NCBI GenBank assembly: GCA_014762635.1
Contig: JABURR010000088.1
Coordinates: 17,858-81,857, forward strand
Length of the DNA: 64,000 nt
DNA from: Paracoccaceae bacterium
Lineage (GTDB): Bacteria > Pseudomonadota > Alphaproteobacteria > Rhodobacterales > Rhodobacteraceae
Direction of reading: 5' to 3'
The notes below the pieces were generated by a model. That model did not search any database. It was not told where the DNA came from and saw nothing but the letters and a program-made list of their open reading frames with translations. How positions within the stretch are numbered: the stretch's first letter is position 1; each line of letters opens with the position of its first letter. A program made the translations under genes and the position numbers. Below are positions 1-8,662 of this stretch, in pieces.

Positions 1-1308
1 GGTCAGGCCGTGGGTGACCACGTAGCCATCATGGCCCGCGATCACGAAGGGGCCTTCCTCGCCCGTCCCCCGCTCGACCCGCACATCCCGCGGCACATCT
101 TCCAGCGATTCCCGGGCCAACCCCTGCACATGCCCCTTCGCCGAGAAACGGGACGAGGAATACCCCTCGAGCCCCAGCGTCGAGTGCGAGGGCGTCGCCC
201 GCCCGGCGCGCCGCCAGTCCTCTCCGAAACTGGCGCCCGAGCCGCAGTTGACGATCACCGGGCGCCGCCCGGAGGTCAGTTCGAAGGCAAGGGTCGAGGC
301 ATGGGCCTCGTAGGAGGCCGCGCCGCTGGGGGGCGGGGCCGCGTCCATGATGAGCGACGTCCGGCCCGAGGCGATCCGGGCAAACCCCATCGCCAGCCGC
401 TCCGGCGTTCCGGACCGGACCCCGGCCGAGGCCAGCGCCATCTCCAGCCACCCTTCCTGCCCGCGCCCGCCGCCGTGGAACCGGGCAAGCCCGCCGTCCG
501 TGTGGCGCAGTGCACGCAGGGTCGGCGCAATCCGCTCGATCGCGTCGAGAATATCGCTCGGGGCCTTGCGGCCCGCTTCGGACAGGGCGGATGTGGCCCA
601 GGTCAGAAGGGTGAGAACCTCGAGCAGTTCCTCCGGGTTGCGAGTGCGGATGCCACCTTCCGCGTCGATCCGGTCGGAACATTCCTTGCCCAACGCCTCG
701 ATCGCCTTGTCCACGTGCCGGGCCATGCCTTCCAGCGCCAGACCTGCGTAAATCAGACCGGTGAGGGCCTCGAACCTCGGCAACCCATGGGCCGAGGCCG
801 GCCAGCGCCGCGCGAGGAACCGCGTCTGCCGACCCAGAACGCGGAAATAGGCTCGTGATTCTTTCGGGGTCCGTCCATTGAGCAAGAGCACCGCATGGTT
901 GATCCATCGGATCAGGCGGCGCCCGGTCATGTCGGGGCTCCAGCCGTCGCCCTTGCCGGACCCGAACCGCTCGATCCACTCGAACGTCCAGTCCTGCGCC
1001 AGCTTGCAGGCGGCGGTATCGCCGAATGCAGCAAGGTCATCCAGCCAGGCGAACCCGTGCAGGTCTGCCGTGAAGGAAGGGCTGGGCGACTCGATATCCC
1101 AGATCGAGGTATCTGGCGCTTCGACAAGCTCTCCGGCGAACTGGAAATTCCCGGCCTTCAACTGCCGTCCCCGCGCCATCATCCCGATGGTGCGCGGCTC
1201 GGGCTGTGATTCGAAGGCCTTGGCCGGGCGCGACAAGGCCGAGAGCCGCGCCTGCACGCGGTTCATGAAACGCGCCTTCCGCGCCGACCAGTTTTCTTCC
1301 AGGGCCAC
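1..1308 (-). CDS. Heparinase II/III-family protein (partial, 3' end outside window)
   Basis: The minus-strand frame is open from a GTG at 1308 to the window edge (436 codons, no stop). It reads as a heparinase II/III-like protein: an N-terminal alpha/alpha-toroid-like part (TWATSALSEAG, RIAPTLRALRHTDGGLARFHGGG), then the start of the beta-sandwich domain (YEAHASTLAFELTSGRRPVIVNCG, THSTLGLEG-type histidine segment seen as PSHSTLGLEG). The family contains polysaccharide lyases, but this Rhodobacteraceae member sits beside rsmB and its substrate is unknown. The GTG is preceded by an AAGGCGAGG-like stretch about ten bases upstream; an in-frame ATG at 1266 is the alternative start. It lies 89 bp downstream of rsmB on the same strand. 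Confidence 0.8.
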   Translation of the reverse strand, partial: MALEENWSARKARFMNRVQARLSALSRPAKAFESQPEPRTIGMMARGRQLKAGNFQFAGELVEAPDTSIWDIESPSPSFTADLHGFAWLDDLAAFGDTAACKLAQDWTFEWIERFGSGKGDGWSPDMTGRRLIRWINHAVLLLNGRTPKESRAYFRVLGRQTRFLARRWPASAHGLPRFEALTGLIYAGLALEGMARHVDKAIEALGKECSDRIDAEGGIRTRNPEELLEVLTLLTWATSALSEAGRKAPSDILDAIERIAPTLRALRHTDGGLARFHGGGRGQEGWLEMALASAGVRSGTPERLAMGFARIASGRTSLIMDAAPPPSGAASYEAHASTLAFELTSGRRPVIVNCGSGASFGEDWRRAGRATPSHSTLGLEGYSSSRFSAKGHVQGLARESLEDVPRDVRVERGTGEEGPFVIAGHDGYVVTHGLT

Positions 1309-1397
1309 GACCTGCTATGCCTCGCCTTCTATTTTCGGGTCTTGTTTTGCAGCATCATAGGCAGGCAACCCCGGTCTGTCATCGGCGAATCCAAGCC

Positions 1398-2675
1398 TCA
1401 GGCGGGCTTGCGGAAAACCGCGATGAAAAAGCCATCCATCCCGCCAAGATCGGGCCAGTAATCGGGGCGCAGCCGCAGTCCCGTCGCCGGGTCGATCCAC
1501 TCGGGGTCCACGCCGGGCAGTTTCAGATCGTCGGGCGAGAGGGTCAGCTCCGGATGCCGTTCCAGCGCATCGCGCACCTGTTCCTCGCCCTCATCAATGA
1601 GAAGCGAACAGGTGCAATAGACCAGCCGCCCGCCGGGCTTGAGCAGGGCCAGCGCCCGGTCGATAAGGTATTCCTGCAATTCGAAAAGCGACGGGAAGTC
1701 GGATCCGTCCTTGGCATATGGCAGATCCGGGTGCCGCCGGATCGTGCCGGTCGCCGAACAAGGCGCGTCGAGCAGAACCGCGTCATAAGGCCCGCCCTCC
1801 CATTCCAGCGCATCGGCCACCTCGGTGCGGGCCTCGAGCCCCGTGCGCCCAAGGTTTTCGCGCACCCGCTCCATCCTGCTTTCCGAGATATCGAGCGCCG
1901 TGACCTCGGCCCCGGCGGCGGCCAGTTGCAGGGTCTTGCCGCCCGGCGCGGCGCAGAGGTCCAGCACCGACTCCCCCGGTTGCGGGTTCAACACCCGTGC
2001 CGGAAGCGCGGCGGCGGCGTCCTGCACCCACCAGTCCCCGGCCTCGTAGCCCGGCAAGGTCGAAACCTGTCCCGCATCCTTGAGTCGGACACTTCCGGTC
2101 GGCAGAACCACGCCGCCCACCCTTGCGGCCAGCGTGTCTGCATCCCCGTCCTTGGGCGTCAGATCCAGCTGGGCGCCCGCCGCATGGGCGGCCTCCATCG
2201 CCTCAACGACGGCTTTGCCGAAATCCGCGATCAGCGGTTTGCGCAGCCATTTCGGCAGGCGCGGCAGGGGAAGCTTGTCCCACCCTTCGGGTCCGGTTTC
2301 GGCGACCTGGCGCAGGACCGCGTTCACCAGGCCCGACATGTGTTTGCCCTTGTGATCCTGCTGCGCCAGTTCCACCGCTGCGTTGACCACGCCGTGCCCC
2401 GCCTGACCGCCCAGGCAGATCTCGACCACGGCAAGCCGCAACACCGCCATGGTCCAGGGGTCGGGGCGTTTCTTCAGATAGGGGCCAAGAACCCGGTCGG
2501 CGCGGTCCATCCAGCGCAGGGTGGTTACTGCCAACCGCTGCGCCCGGGCACGGTCGGCAGGGTCGAGCCGAGACGTGCGCGACGGCAGGATTTCGGACAG
2601 CAGGCGCCCGTCTTCAAGCACAAGGCGGATCATCTCGACCGCCGCGCGGCGTGGGGCCAGCCCCGGCGTTGTCAT
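1398..2675 (-). CDS. rsmB: 16S rRNA (cytosine-967-C5)-methyltransferase RsmB
   Basis: A 425-residue protein with an N-terminal NusB-like RNA-binding domain (about 1-135) and a C-terminal Rossmann methyltransferase domain. Visible motifs are the SAM-binding LDLCAAPGGKTLQL, the motif-IV catalytic segment LLDAPCSATGTIRRHPD and the motif-VI YCTCSL cysteine, the pair of cysteines expected in RNA m5C methyltransferases. It methylates a cytosine of 16S rRNA during small-subunit maturation in the cytoplasm. I place the start at the ATG at 2675 (MTTPGLAPRRAA), because residues encoded further upstream do not look like the family. It is divergent from the DUF1674 gene, which starts at 2755. Confidence 0.9.
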   Translation of the reverse strand: MTTPGLAPRRAAVEMIRLVLEDGRLLSEILPSRTSRLDPADRARAQRLAVTTLRWMDRADRVLGPYLKKRPDPWTMAVLRLAVVEICLGGQAGHGVVNAAVELAQQDHKGKHMSGLVNAVLRQVAETGPEGWDKLPLPRLPKWLRKPLIADFGKAVVEAMEAAHAAGAQLDLTPKDGDADTLAARVGGVVLPTGSVRLKDAGQVSTLPGYEAGDWWVQDAAAALPARVLNPQPGESVLDLCAAPGGKTLQLAAAGAEVTALDISESRMERVRENLGRTGLEARTEVADALEWEGGPYDAVLLDAPCSATGTIRRHPDLPYAKDGSDFPSLFELQEYLIDRALALLKPGGRLVYCTCSLLIDEGEEQVRDALERHPELTLSPDDLKLPGVDPEWIDPATGLRLRPDYWPDLGGMDGFFIAVFRKPA

Positions 2676-2754
2676 GGTTCTGGTCCTCGTGACGGTTGCT
2701 CCGGATCGGCGGAGGCGTATATCAAAGGCACGCCCCGAACAAGGAGCCCCGAGA

Positions 2755-2943
2755 ATGGCCGACACACCCGAGACCGATCGCCCCGACCTGCCCCCCGCCG
2801 CGCAGCGCGCCCTGGCCGAGGCTGAGGAGCGTCGCCGGAAGGCAAAAGAGCTTGACCTGCCGGTGGAACTCGGCGGCCGAAAGGGGCCGGAGCCGGTCCG
2901 CTACGGCGATTGGGAAAAGAAGGGAATCGCGGTCGACTTCTGA
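2755..2943 (+). CDS. DUF1674 protein (SDHAF4-like succinate dehydrogenase assembly factor)
   Basis: A 62-residue protein ending in the diagnostic block GGRKGPEPVRYGDWEKKGIAVDF (positions 40-62). This is the conserved C-terminus of the DUF1674/SDHAF4 family, where the mitochondrial members bind the flavinylated SdhA subunit. The N-terminus is charged and likely disordered. The ATG at 2755 follows a GGAG (caaggagccccgagaATG). Assignment to succinate dehydrogenase assembly rests on family knowledge, as no sdh gene is in the window. Confidence 0.8.
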   Translation: MADTPETDRPDLPPAAQRALAEAEERRRKAKELDLPVELGGRKGPEPVRYGDWEKKGIAVDF

Positions 2944-2947
2944 CCCG

Positions 2948-3307
2948 CTATTCCAGGCGCAGGTCGGCGAACTGCCCGGTACCTTGGTCCGAGATGAAGC
3001 GCAGCGTGTCGCCGTTCAGGCGCACTTCCTGGCAATTCGGGCCCAGGTCCTGCTTCCCCCAGAATAGGTCACGGCAGAAATATCCGCCATCCCAGCGCCA
3101 CGCCCCGGAGACATCCGTGCCAAAAGCACGCCCCACGATCCGGCCATCCGGCCTCACGTCCAGCGTGATCCCGAAACGCGCCAGGGACTTGCCATCGACA
3201 AGTTCCACGAATTCCGATCGGTCATCGATCTTCTCGAATTCCTCGGCCCAAACCGGGCTGGCCAGGGAAAGGCCCGCGAGCAGGGCCACCGTGATAATTG
3301 GCTGCAT
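2948..3307 (-). CDS. Secreted protein of unknown function
   Basis: A 119-residue protein starting MQPIITVALLAGLSLASPVWA, a clear Sec signal peptide with AXA-type cleavage after residue 21. The mature part contains FVELVDGKSLARFGITLDV, a glycine-rich turn region (GRIVGRAFGTDVSGAWRW) and two cysteines (YFCRDLF, PNCQEV) that could form a disulfide. It is probably periplasmic. I do not recognise a named domain; similar proteins occur in other Rhodobacteraceae, and adjacency to dapB does not imply a shared function. The ATG at 3307 is chosen because it begins the signal peptide. Confidence 0.65.
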   Translation of the reverse strand: MQPIITVALLAGLSLASPVWAEEFEKIDDRSEFVELVDGKSLARFGITLDVRPDGRIVGRAFGTDVSGAWRWDGGYFCRDLFWGKQDLGPNCQEVRLNGDTLRFISDQGTGQFADLRLE

Positions 3308-3366
3308 GATCCAAATCTCCGTTCGAAGTCTGAACAGAGGGAATACGCGGCACCCGCCGCATCGGA

Positions 3367-4179
3367 TCAATTCAGGCCGAGAACATCCAGCATGTCGTAT
3401 TCGCCGGGCTTCTTGTCCTGCCCCCAGAGCGCCGCTTTCAGCGCGCCCTTGGCGAAAAGCGCCCGGTCGCTGGCCACGTGACGCAGGATGATGCGCTCTC
3501 CGGGACCGGCGAACATCACGTCATGCTCTCCGACGATGTCGCCGCCCCGGATCGCGGTGAAGCCGATGTCGCCCCGCTTACGCGCCCCGGTGATGCCATC
3601 GCGGCCCCGGTCGGACACGTCATCAAGGCTGACCCCACGCCCCTCGGCGGCGGCTTCGCCCAGCATCAAAGCGGTGCCCGAAGGCGCGTCGACCTTCTTG
3701 TTGTGATGGGCCTCGATCACTTCAATGTCGAAATCCTCGTCCAGCGCCGCGGCCACCATGCGGGTGAGCTTGACCAGAAGGTTGACCCCCAGGCTCATGT
3801 TTCCCGCGCGAACCACGACCGCGTGGCGCGCCGCCGCGTTGATCTTCTTCAGGTCCTCGGCGGTCAGGCCCGTCGTGCCGATCACGTGGACCGCGCGCGC
3901 CTGTGCGGCCAGCGCGGCGAATTCCACGGTCGCCACCGGCGCGGTGAAATCCAGGATGGCTTGCGCCTTGGCAAAGGCTTCCAGTGGTTCGTCGGTCACG
4001 GTGACGCCCAGCGCCGCCCCGCCCATTGCCTCGCCCAGGTCACGGCCGACCCAATCGTGGCCGGGCCGCTCCACGGCACCCACGATCCGCGCCTTGTCCG
4101 AGTCGAGCACCGTGCGGATCAGCATCTGCCCCATGCGCCCCGAGGCGCCGGTGACCACGATTCCCGGAAGCTCGCTCAT
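3367..4179 (-). CDS. dapB: 4-hydroxy-tetrahydrodipicolinate reductase
   Basis: A 270-residue cytoplasmic enzyme of the diaminopimelate/lysine pathway, reducing 4-hydroxy-tetrahydrodipicolinate with NAD(P)H. The N-terminal dinucleotide motif GASGRMGQ is followed by [15 protein letters not shown] and IGTTGL. The catalytic and substrate-binding signature [15 protein letters not shown] is complete, with the His-His pair and Lys. Length matches the family. The start is set at the ATG at 4179 ([11 protein letters not shown]), one short residue run before the Rossmann fold. It is divergent from rbfA. Confidence 0.95.
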   Translation of the reverse strand: MSELPGIVVTGASGRMGQMLIRTVLDSDKARIVGAVERPGHDWVGRDLGEAMGGAALGVTVTDEPLEAFAKAQAILDFTAPVATVEFAALAAQARAVHVIGTTGLTAEDLKKINAAARHAVVVRAGNMSLGVNLLVKLTRMVAAALDEDFDIEVIEAHHNKKVDAPSGTALMLGEAAAEGRGVSLDDVSDRGRDGITGARKRGDIGFTAIRGGDIVGEHDVMFAGPGERIILRHVASDRALFAKGALKAALWGQDKKPGEYDMLDVLGLN

Positions 4180-4279
4180 TGCCTGTCCCTCTGATTGCAT
4201 TCGTCCCCGTTTAGCCCCTGTGTCGCGGACTGCAAAGCCCCGGTTGCAGCAGCGCGCCGCAAGGCGTATCTGAGCCGCC

Positions 4280-4687
4280 ATGGCAAAGACCCATCATAAC
4301 CGGGCCGCGGGCCCCTCGCAGCGCCAGCTTCGCGTCGGCGAACTCATTCGCCGTACCCTGGCGGATGTGCTGAACCGGGGCGAGATCCACGACCCCGAAC
4401 TGAACCGCATGTCGATCACCGTGGGCGAGGTGCGCACCTCCCCCGACCTCAAGATCGCAACCGCCTATGTTCTGCCGCTCGGCGGCAAGGATCCCGAGGC
4501 CGCGCTTTCCGCTCTGCGCCGCAACCGCAGCGAGCTGCGCCGCGCCGTGGGCAAGGCCGTAACGTTGAAATTCGCTCCAGAGATCCGCTTTGCCATCGAC
4601 GAGACCTTCGACCAGATGGACGAGACGCGCCGCCTGTTCTCGCAGGACACGGTGCGCCGCGACCTGGAGAGCGACGAGGAAGAATAA
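4280..4687 (+). CDS. rbfA: Ribosome-binding factor A
   Basis: A 135-residue KH-type protein: basic N-terminus, then [45 protein letters not shown] and [19 protein letters not shown], the conserved RbfA blocks. It assists 16S rRNA 5' end processing and late 30S maturation. The stop codon overlaps the ATG of truB (taATGg), a translationally coupled rbfA-truB pair as in many alphaproteobacteria. Confidence 0.93.
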   Translation: MAKTHHNRAAGPSQRQLRVGELIRRTLADVLNRGEIHDPELNRMSITVGEVRTSPDLKIATAYVLPLGGKDPEAALSALRRNRSELRRAVGKAVTLKFAPEIRFAIDETFDQMDETRRLFSQDTVRRDLESDEEE

Positions 4688-5598
4688 TGGGACGCAAGCG
4701 CAAGGGGCGCGACATCTCGGGTTGGCTGGTCGTCGACAAGCCCGCCGGGATCACCTCGACATCCGTGGTCAACAAGGTGCGCTGGGCCTTCGACGCGAAG
4801 AAGGCCGGCCATGCGGGCACCCTCGACCCGGCCGCGACCGGCGTGTTGGCGGTGGCGCTGGGCGAGGCGACCAAAACCGTGCCGTTCATCACCGACGCGC
4901 TGAAGGCTTATCGCTTCACCGTGCGGCTGGGGCAGGCCACCAACACCGATGACGCCGAAGGCGAGGTGATCGGCGAAAGCGACATGCGCCCCAGCGATGA
5001 CGAGATCCGCGCCGCCCTGCCCCGGTTCGTTGGCGATATCATGCAAGTGCCGCCCAAGTTCTCGGCCGTGAAGATCGACGGCGAGCGCGCCTATGCGCTG
5101 GCCCGCGACGACGAGGAGTTCGAGATCGCCGCGCGCCCGCTTTACGTCGAAAGCCTCGAGATGGTGAGCCGCCCCGATGCCGACCATGTTGAACTTGAGA
5201 TGGTCTGTGGCAAAGGCGGCTACGTGCGTTCCATCGCCCGCGACCTGGGCGAGGCGCTGGGCTGCCTGGGCCATGTTCTTACCCTGCGCCGTGTCTGGTC
5301 CGGCCCGTTCGAAGCCGAGGATGGCATCGGCCTGGAGCGGATAGACGAACTGGCCCGAACCGAGGAGCTGGATAGCTACCTGCGCCCCCTCGAAGAAGGG
5401 TTGGCGGACCTGCCCGAGGTCAAGGCCACGCCCGAAGGCGCGGCGCGCCTGCGCAATGGCAATCCCGGCATGGTGATCTCATCCGAGGCCGAATACGGCG
5501 ACGAGGCTTGGGCCTCCTACCAGGGTCACGCGGTCGCGGTGGGGATCTACCGATCGGGAGAATTGCATCCGAACCGTGTATTCAACACCTCGGCCTGA
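4687..5598 (+). CDS. truB: tRNA pseudouridine(55) synthase TruB
   Basis: A 303-residue tRNA pseudouridine synthase acting on U55 of the T-loop. It carries the N-terminal [13 protein letters not shown], the catalytic motif [13 protein letters not shown] with the essential Asp, [20 protein letters not shown], and [17 protein letters not shown]. The C-terminal part ([18 protein letters not shown]) is PUA-like. It starts on the ATG overlapping the end of rbfA. Confidence 0.95.
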   Translation: MGRKRKGRDISGWLVVDKPAGITSTSVVNKVRWAFDAKKAGHAGTLDPAATGVLAVALGEATKTVPFITDALKAYRFTVRLGQATNTDDAEGEVIGESDMRPSDDEIRAALPRFVGDIMQVPPKFSAVKIDGERAYALARDDEEFEIAARPLYVESLEMVSRPDADHVELEMVCGKGGYVRSIARDLGEALGCLGHVLTLRRVWSGPFEAEDGIGLERIDELARTEELDSYLRPLEEGLADLPEVKATPEGAARLRNGNPGMVISSEAEYGDEAWASYQGHAVAVGIYRSGELHPNRVFNTSA

Positions 5599-5646
5599 TC
5601 ACCGGTCGGCCTTGCGCCCGGGGGCGAGAGCGGTGAAAATCATCCC

Positions 5647-6156
5647 ATGATCACGCGCCATCATCAGAAGGGCGATGCGGCCTCGGTCGCGGTATATTCC
5701 CCCTGCGAACGGTATCGCTACTCCCTGACCCGCACCTGGGACGCGGACGGGAAGCGCGCGCTTTTCGTGATGCTGAACCCCTCCACCGCGACCGAGGTGC
5801 AGAACGACCCCACCGTGGAACGCTGCGAAAGGCGGGCGCGGACGCTGGGATTCGGCGCCTTCTGCGTGACCAATATCTTCGCCTGGCGTGACACCGACCC
5901 GCGCAAGATGCGCGCGGTCGCCGACCCGGTCGGGCCGGGCAATGACGCCGCGATCACCGAGTTCGCAGGCTGGGCCGACCAGGTCATCTGCGCCTGGGGC
6001 ACCCATGGGGCGCATCTGAACCGCGGCCCCGAGGTGGAACGCCTGCTCCGCGCGACCAGACGGCCGCTTTTTCATCTGGGTTTAAGCAAGGCGGGGCACC
6101 CCAAGCATCCGCTCTACATTGGCTACGCGCAACAGCCGGAACCCTGGCTCGCCTGA
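5647..6156 (+). CDS. DUF1643 family protein
   Basis: A 169-residue protein with the conserved DUF1643 core: YRYSLTRTWD, LFVMLNPSTATEVQNDPTVERC, GFGAFCVTNIFAWRDTDPRKM and a late GHPKHPLYIG. The family is found on chromosomes, phages and plasmids and is probably a nucleotide or nucleic-acid related enzyme, but no activity is established to my knowledge. It lies 48 bp after truB in the same direction and may be cotranscribed. Start is the ATG at 5647. Confidence 0.75.
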   Translation: MITRHHQKGDAASVAVYSPCERYRYSLTRTWDADGKRALFVMLNPSTATEVQNDPTVERCERRARTLGFGAFCVTNIFAWRDTDPRKMRAVADPVGPGNDAAITEFAGWADQVICAWGTHGAHLNRGPEVERLLRATRRPLFHLGLSKAGHPKHPLYIGYAQQPEPWLA

Positions 6157-6165
6157 CCCCAAGGG

Positions 6166-7149
6166 TCAGCTGAACTTCACGAAGATATCCTCCATGCTGG
6201 CCTCGGGCGCGCCGCGCAAAAGGGCCACGAGTTTCCCATCGAATCGCACCTCACCATCTGCACCATTCGCAGACGGGCCGACCCAGATATCCGGGGGCGG
6301 GTCTGAATCGATGCCGATATGGACGCCATCCACCCCTGGCCGGAAATTCGGAAACTCCGCAATGCCGCTGGAGCCGTCGGACATGACGTCAAAGGCCTCT
6401 CCGGCCTCGGGATCGGCGTCATCCATCAGGATCGGCGTGAAATCTTCTTCTTCGGTCGGGCTGGGTCCCTCATCCGCAAGCACCGGGCGCAGACCCGGGA
6501 CAGCCTCTCGCGCTGGAGCCGGTGGCTCATCCGCAAGGTCGGGAGCAAGCCCCGGACCATCGCCCCCAAGAACCGCGGGCCCATCATCTGATAGCACCGG
6601 CGACAGCGACGGTCCGGGCGAGACAGGCTCTGGCGCGTCACCGTTCAACTCGGCCAGGAAATCATCATCGAACAGATTTTCCTCTGCCTCGTCCCCGGTC
6701 GCCTCCGGCAGCAGGTCCGACAATAGGAATGTCCCGCTCTTGCCGGTGACCGGGTGGCTCATCTTCATGGCGATATCGTCGACAGGCACCTCCTCCAACT
6801 CGGGGAAGTAGAAGGTCGAGATGCCGCGATATGTCTCGATATGCAGGCAGGCACCGCCGCCGTCGATATCGCTCTCGCATTCGATATCGAACTCATCCGC
6901 CACGCCGCGCATGTTGATTTTCACCAGGTCGACACCCGGCTTGAACCCGTCGAACACGCTGACGCCCGGGGCGCCGGAGACCTGGTAGTCTTCACCCCCG
7001 GCGAGCATTTCCGCAAGCCCGCCTTCACCGGACCAATCCGTATCGCCCAGATCGCCGTCATCAATTTCGACTGTCGGCTCATCATCATCCCCATCGATAA
7101 TAGACGCGGCGACTGGCAACAGCCCCAACAGTAGGAGAGCGTTCAACAT
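6166..7149 (-). CDS. Secreted or membrane-anchored acidic protein with two related modules
   Basis: A 327-residue, very acidic protein. The N-terminus (MLNALLLLGLLPVAASII) is a hydrophobic signal or anchor. Two similar modules follow: one around VFDGFKPGVDLVKI and one near the C-terminus around EFPNFRPGVDGVHIGID, each ending in an aspartate-rich DI..K strand (DDIAMKMS, EDIFVKFS). Between them is a Pro/Asp/Gly-rich linker of about 100 residues (LSPVLSDDGPAVL, LRPVLADEGP). The modules resemble the beta-strands bordering calcium-binding repeats in Rhodobacteraceae type I secreted proteins, but no nonapeptide repeats are present. The ATG at 7149 has a strong GGGAGG ribosome site; upstream ATGs at 7191 and 7215 are less likely. 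Function unknown. Confidence 0.6.
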   Translation of the reverse strand: MLNALLLLGLLPVAASIIDGDDDEPTVEIDDGDLGDTDWSGEGGLAEMLAGGEDYQVSGAPGVSVFDGFKPGVDLVKINMRGVADEFDIECESDIDGGGACLHIETYRGISTFYFPELEEVPVDDIAMKMSHPVTGKSGTFLLSDLLPEATGDEAEENLFDDDFLAELNGDAPEPVSPGPSLSPVLSDDGPAVLGGDGPGLAPDLADEPPAPAREAVPGLRPVLADEGPSPTEEEDFTPILMDDADPEAGEAFDVMSDGSSGIAEFPNFRPGVDGVHIGIDSDPPPDIWVGPSANGADGEVRFDGKLVALLRGAPEASMEDIFVKFS

Positions 7150-7273
7150 TGCGGGCCTCCCTCGAAACGCCCCTGACGCGATATCTAGCATTGATTCCCT
7201 CGGCACTAACCGCATAAACTATTGAGAATTATTGATTAATGGCGCGTTAAGCGCCCAATATCGGAGATTCGAT

Positions 7274-8164
7274 ATGGCCAGTCTCCCCGGGTTCGAGACG
7301 CGAATGATCAAGGCAAACGGCGTGAATCTCGCCGTTCAGGAAGGCGGCGAGGGGCCACCGTTGATCCTGCTGCATGGCTTTCCGCAGACCCATATGTGCT
7401 GGGCCCGGACAGCGCCGGAATTCGCGCGGCACTTCCACGTGATCGCCCCGGACCTGCGTGGTTACGGGGACAGCGATGCGCCTACCGACGACCCCGAGCA
7501 CCTGACCTATTCCAAGCGCGAAATGGCCCGCGACATCGTCGGGCTGATGGATCATTTCGGTTGGGACAGGGCCTCGGTCCTTGGACACGACCGGGGTGCA
7601 CGGGTAAGTTACCGGCTGGCACTGGACCACCCGGAGCGCATCCACCGGCTTGGGCTACTGGAGATTCTGCCCACTGCCGACTACTGGCAGAACTGGGGTC
7701 ACAGCTTGGGCTTCTCGGCCTATCACTGGACCTTCCTCGCCCAACCCGCACCGATGCCCGAGCGGATGATCGGCAGCGATCCGGAATTCTATGCCGACTG
7801 GATCCTGACGAAATGGAGCAAGGACAAGACGCTGGACGCCTTTGCCCCCGACGCGCTGGCGGACTATCGGCGGCAGATGGCGGACCCGGCCCATTGCACG
7901 GCGATGTGCGCGGATTACCGGGCAGGCTATGGGCCGGATCGCGACCATGACGAGGCCGACCTGGCCGCCGGTCGCAAGATCACCGCGCCTGTCCACGTGC
8001 TCTGCGGCGACGGCGGCTTTCCCGCGCGGGCGGGCGACCCCGAGACCGCCTGGAGACGCTGGGCCGACGATGTCACCGTCGCGATGTGCCCCAGTGGCCA
8101 TTTCCTGGCGGAGGAAAACCCGCAAGCTGTGCTGGACACTTTCCTGCCCTTCTTCGGCAACTGA
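7274..8164 (+). CDS. Fluoroacetate/haloacetate dehalogenase-like alpha/beta hydrolase
   Basis: A 296-residue alpha/beta hydrolase. The nucleophile elbow GHDRGAR gives Asp106, with Arg107 and Arg110 as carboxylate ligands. [10 protein letters not shown] gives His151 and Trp152, DYRAGYG supplies the halide-site Tyr, and SGHFLAEE the catalytic His. Spacing matches the fluoroacetate dehalogenase family (Asp110/Arg111/Arg114/His155/Trp156 in the Rhodopseudomonas enzyme). The expected catalytic acid position, Asp in LDILPT, is Glu130 here (LLEILPT). This points to C-F/C-Cl hydrolysis of haloacetates or a related ester/epoxide activity. The ATG at 7274 follows GGAG with good spacing; an upstream start at 7232 is less likely. 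Confidence 0.75.
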   Translation: MASLPGFETRMIKANGVNLAVQEGGEGPPLILLHGFPQTHMCWARTAPEFARHFHVIAPDLRGYGDSDAPTDDPEHLTYSKREMARDIVGLMDHFGWDRASVLGHDRGARVSYRLALDHPERIHRLGLLEILPTADYWQNWGHSLGFSAYHWTFLAQPAPMPERMIGSDPEFYADWILTKWSKDKTLDAFAPDALADYRRQMADPAHCTAMCADYRAGYGPDRDHDEADLAAGRKITAPVHVLCGDGGFPARAGDPETAWRRWADDVTVAMCPSGHFLAEENPQAVLDTFLPFFGN

Positions 8165-8318
8165 CCCGCGGCCCGGCCCGCGATTCAATGCTTTTCTTCC
8201 GCGCGCATTTCCCCTATACGCGCGCATCTGCCCGGCCTCGGTCGGTCAGACACCCTCCATGGGCCCTGCTGGACGACATCCCGGCTTGCGCCTCAACCCT
8301 TTGAAACAGGAGACCCCG

Positions 8319-8588
8319 ATGTCGATTACCGCTGAAGAAAAGCAGAAAGTCATCAAGGATTTCGGCACCAAGGACGGCGACACCGGTTCGCCGGAAGTCC
8401 AGGTTGCGATCCTCTCCAGCCGCATCGCGACGCTGACCGAGCACTTCAAGACCCACAAGAAGGACAACCACTCCCGTCGTGGCCTTCTGAAGCTCGTCGC
8501 CCAGCGCCGGAAACTGCTGGACTACGTGAAGGCCAAGGACGTCGCGCGCTACCAGTCGCTGATCGAGCGTCTCGGCCTGCGCCGCTGA
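8319..8588 (+). CDS. rpsO: 30S ribosomal protein S15
   Basis: An 89-residue protein with complete S15 signature ([47 protein letters not shown]). It binds 16S rRNA helices in the central domain of the 30S subunit. The ATG at 8319 follows the ribosome site ACAGGAG. In most relatives pnp follows directly, but here about 2.6 kb of other genes intervene and a terminator follows immediately. Confidence 0.97.
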   Translation: MSITAEEKQKVIKDFGTKDGDTGSPEVQVAILSSRIATLTEHFKTHKKDNHSRRGLLKLVAQRRKLLDYVKAKDVARYQSLIERLGLRR

Positions 8589-8614
8589 TCCGGCCGCATC
8601 TCTGAGTTTTCCGG

Positions 8615-8646
8615 ACGCCCGCTCTTCCTGAGCGGGCGTTCTTGTT
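8615..8646 (+). terminator. Rho-independent terminator after rpsO
   Basis: A perfect 10-bp stem (acgcccgctc at 8615-8624 with gagcgggcgt at 8630-8639) with a five-base loop is followed by a T-rich tail (tcttgttt). It lies 26 bp after the rpsO stop and just before the methyltransferase gene. Confidence 0.8.
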
Positions 8647-8662
8647 TCATGGCACGGGTTTC

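Noticed and set aside
29..979. 316-codon minus-strand frame at window start
   Set aside because: It lies in the wrong frame; the correct frame gives a continuous heparinase-like protein from 1308 to the window edge.
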